Positions 8,202 through 11,449 of a stretch of 11,449 nt of DNA are shown piece after piece (position 1 is the first letter of the stretch; each line of letters opens with the position of its first letter). The notes below the pieces were generated by a model. That model was not told the origin of the DNA. It made no database searches and saw only the letters and a program-made list of their open reading frames with translations. The position numbers and the translations under genes were made by a program. The stretch comes from an uncultured Selenomonadales bacterium (GTDB lineage Bacteria > Bacillota_C > Negativicutes > Selenomonadales > Selenomonadaceae), in contig CALGGX010000302.1 of the NCBI GenBank assembly GCA_937916025.1, positions 1 to 11,449 on the forward strand, in the 5' to 3' direction.

Positions 8202-10175
8202 TCAGAACTTCAAATCCATGCCTGCAATGAGCGATCGCCCCGGTGAGAAATAAACGCTGTTGCCATTTTTTTCATAATACGAGTATTTTTGATTTGTAAG
8301 GTTATTGAGCTTGAGATAAACTGTTGCGTTGTCGTGAACCTTACAATTGACGTTGAGATCCAATACAGCATATTTGGTTGCATCAAAAGATTCTGCACTC
8401 AAACCGCCACGCCCGAGATTGCCGAGCAGATTGGCTTGCCAAATGCCATGCTTATAATGGATTCCGGCTCTGTAGGTATTTCTGGGTTGTGTAAATGACC
8501 GACTGGAATCAAGCCCTTTAATGTTCACTTGGGTATAGACGTAGCCGACATCGTAGCTCCAATCATCGTTCATCTTCTGCTTAAAAGCCCATTCTACGCC
8601 TCGCGATTTTTCATTTTTTATATTGGTAAATTGATCCAGAGTGATCTCCCGCATATCCGTATCCTGCATCTTCTTTTCTACGGTATCTATTGCATCATCC
8701 AAATCGACGTAAAATAAATTTAGGTTCATACTGGTTTTGGAATCGAAGTCATGTTCAATACCCAAAATTTCGGTATGTCCCTTTTCCGGACGCAAATTTG
8801 AATTGCCTTTAATTTGATTACCGTCAGAATCAATTTGATTGACATACAATTGATAAGGCGACGCTGCTCTGTAAACACGTCCCCACGAAGCATAGAGTTT
8901 TGTTTGATCGTCCGGTCTGTAGTTAAACGCCAACTTGGGCGACCACTGATGCCCGAAGTCACTGTTGTGGTCGTATCGTGCCCCCGGAAGGAATTTCCAC
9001 TTCTTCCCCATGCTGATCGTGTCTTGCAAATAAAGTGCTCGGTTAATCACTTCTTCATTACCGTAATCCCATGACCAATGCCGCGTCCCCGTTTGGTGCC
9101 ATTCAAGCCCGGTAACAATTTTATGTTGACCGAGTATCCAGCTGTTTTGATAATCTACGCCCTGTACACGGAAACCGGAAATTTTGTTGTTTCTGTTGTA
9201 TTCGGGAGCAATATCATAACGCGAGTTATCAAAACCACTTCTGGCTTTGTAGTCATTAAAATAACGCAACCAACCCGGAGTCTGAGAATTTTCCTTGAAG
9301 TTGTATACCAGCGAAACATTGTTGTACAACATCGATTTATATCGATAGCCTTGATATCCGTTGGCCTTCGAATAGTCATAAGCCCTGTTGTATTTATGAG
9401 TGATGTGATGCCCGCTGAGTGTGAGCGAATTACGGTCGTCGATTTTATAGTCAAATCTGCCCGTAAATGTATTGTCGCTTTTATCGCTTTCACGTGAATC
9501 AGTATTATGCCTGCGTGAGATATTTCCGGGGAAATCAAACGGCTGACTCTTATGAATACCACCCGTAATAAACCAGCTGAAGTCGCCGGCTACACCCTGA
9601 TTGGTTAACTCGTAATTATGCTGGTGCCACGAGCCGGTATTGAAGTCAAACGTGGTCTCGTTGCGCTCGCCTTTTTTGGTAATGATATTGATTATACCGG
9701 TAACCGCGTCGGAACCGTAAAGTGCCGAGCCTCCGCCCTTAACAATCTCGATGCGCTTGATGTTTTTCATCGATGGAATAGCAGACATCTCCACAGTATC
9801 TCGATTGTCCACACCATCGTTATAGAGTTGGTGACCGTCTATCAATATCAAAACTTTTTCCAAGCCGTTCACTATGGGGATGTCCGGTCTCATCGGAACG
9901 ATAATGCCGTTCACGTGGTTCAGTGCTTCTTGAATGCTTTGATAGTGATTGGCTTCGATATCCTTGTCGGTTATGGTGATGACGTTCGACGGGGTCGCCC
10001 ATTTGTTTACTGGCATGCGATCTGCCGTAATGACAAATCTGTTGAAATCGAGATACGTCGGCGGAAATACCTCATCGTCATAAGCGGAGCCTTCGGCGAA
10101 GGCAATATTTGTCTGGACTGACAAACATCCGCTGCATCCCGCCAATGCCAGCGCAACTGCCAATTTTTTGTACAT
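8202..10175 (-). CDS. TonB-dependent outer-membrane receptor
   Basis: Outer-membrane gated channel taking up a scarce ligand (metal chelate, haem, cobalamin or similar) with energy from TonB/ExbBD. The 657-residue protein has an N-terminal export signal (about 1-28), a TonB-box-like stretch FVITADR (47-53), a plug domain (about 55-170; with ALNHVNGIIV, VLILIDGHQLYN, IEIVKGGGSALYGSDAVTG and INIITKKG), and a beta-barrel to the end, finishing in the aromatic ending LKF expected for outer-membrane insertion. The overall form is BtuB/CirA-like, but the ligand cannot be read and I see no cobalamin riboswitch or Fur-like box nearby. The leader contains LAGC, a lipobox-like motif, as well as an AFA site suited to ordinary signal peptidase. 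The ATG at 10173-10175 follows GGGAGG. It starts 33 bases after the TPR gene stop. The receptor implies a diderm host. Confidence 0.95.
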   Translation of the reverse strand: MYKKLAVALALAGCSGCLSVQTNIAFAEGSAYDDEVFPPTYLDFNRFVITADRMPVNKWATPSNVITITDKDIEANHYQSIQEALNHVNGIIVPMRPDIPIVNGLEKVLILIDGHQLYNDGVDNRDTVEMSAIPSMKNIKRIEIVKGGGSALYGSDAVTGIINIITKKGERNETTFDFNTGSWHQHNYELTNQGVAGDFSWFITGGIHKSQPFDFPGNISRRHNTDSRESDKSDNTFTGRFDYKIDDRNSLTLSGHHITHKYNRAYDYSKANGYQGYRYKSMLYNNVSLVYNFKENSQTPGWLRYFNDYKARSGFDNSRYDIAPEYNRNNKISGFRVQGVDYQNSWILGQHKIVTGLEWHQTGTRHWSWDYGNEEVINRALYLQDTISMGKKWKFLPGARYDHNSDFGHQWSPKLAFNYRPDDQTKLYASWGRVYRAASPYQLYVNQIDSDGNQIKGNSNLRPEKGHTEILGIEHDFDSKTSMNLNLFYVDLDDAIDTVEKKMQDTDMREITLDQFTNIKNEKSRGVEWAFKQKMNDDWSYDVGYVYTQVNIKGLDSSRSFTQPRNTYRAGIHYKHGIWQANLLGNLGRGGLSAESFDATKYAVLDLNVNCKVHDNATVYLKLNNLTNQKYSYYEKNGNSVYFSPGRSLIAGMDLKF

Positions 10176-10208
10176 GATATCCTCCCTCTTTGAAAATGTT
10201 TTTATTTG

Positions 10209-11449
10209 CTATAATTTCTGTTTTGCAATCTCCAAATTCGTTTTGTAGACTTCATTGTTCGGATCAAGTTCGCTTGCTTTTTTATATGCCTCATATGAAT
10301 TGGCGTAGTCTTCGGAGGAGTCATAAGCAAATCCCAGTCCGGCCCATGCCGATACGTCATTCGGATCAATTTTGATTGCTTTTTTAAAGCACTTCTTGGC
10401 ATCTTCAAACTTCTTTTGGTCGTTGTATAAATAGCCCAGTATGACCCAAGCACGGATATTTTGCGGATCAAGAGAGGTGACTTTTTTGTAGCTGTCAATC
10501 GCTTTGGCAAATTCGCCCTTCTGTCCGTAAATATGCCCCAAGTTATACCACACGCTTGCATGACTCTGATTGATGGACGTTGATTTCCGATAATATTCCA
10601 GTGCTTTATCAAAGTTTTGTTGCTTGTAATAGACATTGCCGATATTTGCAGGAGGTATTTCGTCATTGGGATCTATTGCGATTGCCTTGTTGTAGTATTC
10701 GATTGCCTTGTCATATTCCCCCAAATTGCTGTAAGCAAGACCGACATTATTCCAAGCCGCCGCATACTCGGGATCGAGTTGAATTGCCTTCTCGCCATAC
10801 TCTATCGCTTTGTTGTAGTCTTTTTTGTAATTGCAAGCGTACGACAGACCGTTGTAAGAACCGGCGAATCCGTCATACAACTCTACAGCCTTTTGGAAGC
10901 ACTCCGTTGCTTTGTCGTATTGTTTCTGATCGTTGTAAATCCAGCCGAGCCCCGTCCAAGGTGCCGCATACTTATCATCCATTTTTATTGCCTGATTGTA
11001 TAAATTGATTGCCTCCGCCGTATCACCTCTGTTGTAGCATTCCGAACCGTTCTGATAAATTTGCGAGGCGGTAACTTTTTCTTCATTGCGCTTGATTGCG
11101 ATTGCTACTTCTTGTCGTTGAATATCATCAACACTCTTTTCGTACCGGTCACGCAACTCTGCAATCTCGGTCTCGTTTTTCTCACGATAAGCATCCTGAT
11201 CTTTTTTGATTTTGACTTGATTCTCGGCTTGTTCGGCGGTGACCTCGGCGCACTTCTTCAAAACCTCGTCCGGATCGATCCAAGCCTTGACGTGACATTT
11301 AACCGTGACGGCACTTACATTCGGGATGGGTTCAATTACTATTCCGGAGTACTCTACCTTCAGCAAACTGGCAGAATAAACGATCAGTTGATCTTTGGTT
11401 AGTTTACCGTTTTGTACTTCGGATATCGACTGAACAAAGATACCGGCTT
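10209..11449 (-). CDS. Tetratricopeptide-repeat protein, 5' end beyond the window
   Basis: The reading frame is open to the right edge, so 412 residues are visible and the true start lies outside; the TTG at 11364-11366 is not a convincing start, since coherent coding (VQSISEVQNGKLTKDQLIVY) continues upstream of it. Visible parts: an N-terminal domain (about 1-62) of beta-like sequence, a charged, coiled-coil-prone helix (about 62-124, rich in E, K, Q and R), and then about eight TPR units of 34 residues plus a partial ninth (about 127-412). The repeats carry the usual pattern, such as AWNNVGLAYSNLGEYDKAIE followed by DPN/DPE. TPR arrays are protein-binding scaffolds. The receptor gene begins 33 bases after the stop, so they are probably one operon. 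Function and location (possibly periplasmic) are not shown. Confidence 0.88.
   Translation of the reverse strand, partial: AGIFVQSISEVQNGKLTKDQLIVYSASLLKVEYSGIVIEPIPNVSAVTVKCHVKAWIDPDEVLKKCAEVTAEQAENQVKIKKDQDAYREKNETEIAELRDRYEKSVDDIQRQEVAIAIKRNEEKVTASQIYQNGSECYNRGDTAEAINLYNQAIKMDDKYAAPWTGLGWIYNDQKQYDKATECFQKAVELYDGFAGSYNGLSYACNYKKDYNKAIEYGEKAIQLDPEYAAAWNNVGLAYSNLGEYDKAIEYYNKAIAIDPNDEIPPANIGNVYYKQQNFDKALEYYRKSTSINQSHASVWYNLGHIYGQKGEFAKAIDSYKKVTSLDPQNIRAWVILGYLYNDQKKFEDAKKCFKKAIKIDPNDVSAWAGLGFAYDSSEDYANSYEAYKKASELDPNNEVYKTNLEIAKQKL

Noticed and set aside
10176..10208. Cobalamin riboswitch or Fur box before the TonB receptor
   Set aside because: The gap is only 33 bases, mostly ribosome binding site; control is more likely upstream of the TPR gene outside the window.

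Overview
The window looks like two genomes joined inside one gene. Roughly the first 3.1 kb holds a cysteine-synthesis locus (cysE, with the first codons of cysK) divergent from a polar amino-acid ABC importer. From about 3.1 kb onward the sequence has a different character: it is rich in GATC and in GATCG/TCG/CGAG words, whereas I find no GATC at all in positions 1-3136. The switch falls inside an ABC ATPase whose N-terminal half is GlnQ-like and whose C-terminal half is MetN-like, with a NIL domain. Both parts have strong AGGAGG-type ribosome binding sites and Firmicute-like gene content. The right part also encodes a TonB-dependent outer-membrane receptor, which suggests a diderm Firmicute (Negativicutes, anaerobic) or a close analogue. 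That placement is inference from gene content.

Layout. 1-151 (minus): start of cysK, broken after about 37 codons by a second copy of a cysE segment. 167-1123 (minus): cysE. 1124-1320: divergent promoter region. 1327-2668 (plus): two overlapping permease genes of a polar amino-acid importer. 2672-3727 (plus): hybrid ABC ATPase. 3680-5584 (minus): P1B-type metal ATPase, overlapping the ATPase gene tail to tail. 5585-5703: divergent control region with a perfect palindrome. 5704-6267 (plus): TetR-family regulator. 6265-6349: imperfect 33-bp hairpin made of heptamer arrays. 6370-7883 (plus): small membrane protein plus an FprA-type flavodiiron protein. 7911-7940: bidirectional terminator. 7982-11449 (minus): a run of three genes transcribed as TPR protein (5' end outside the window), TonB-dependent receptor, and a 58-residue exported peptide.

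How the genes fit together. CysE makes O-acetylserine and CysK converts it with sulfide to cysteine; the divergent importer could supply a sulfur amino acid, but its solute-binding protein is not in the window and its substrate is not shown. The TetR regulator and the metal ATPase are divergent and share a palindromic control region, a common layout for regulated efflux. The flavodiiron protein is an oxygen/NO detoxification enzyme typical of anaerobes and is probably co-transcribed with the small membrane protein. The TPR, receptor and peptide genes are spaced like an operon and may form an outer-membrane uptake system of unknown substrate.

I found no CRISPR array, tRNA, rRNA, transposase or phage gene. 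The most important message for a reader is that the 3.1 kb junction and the left edge both look like joins (assembly chimeras or recombination), so gene neighbourhood should not be trusted across them.
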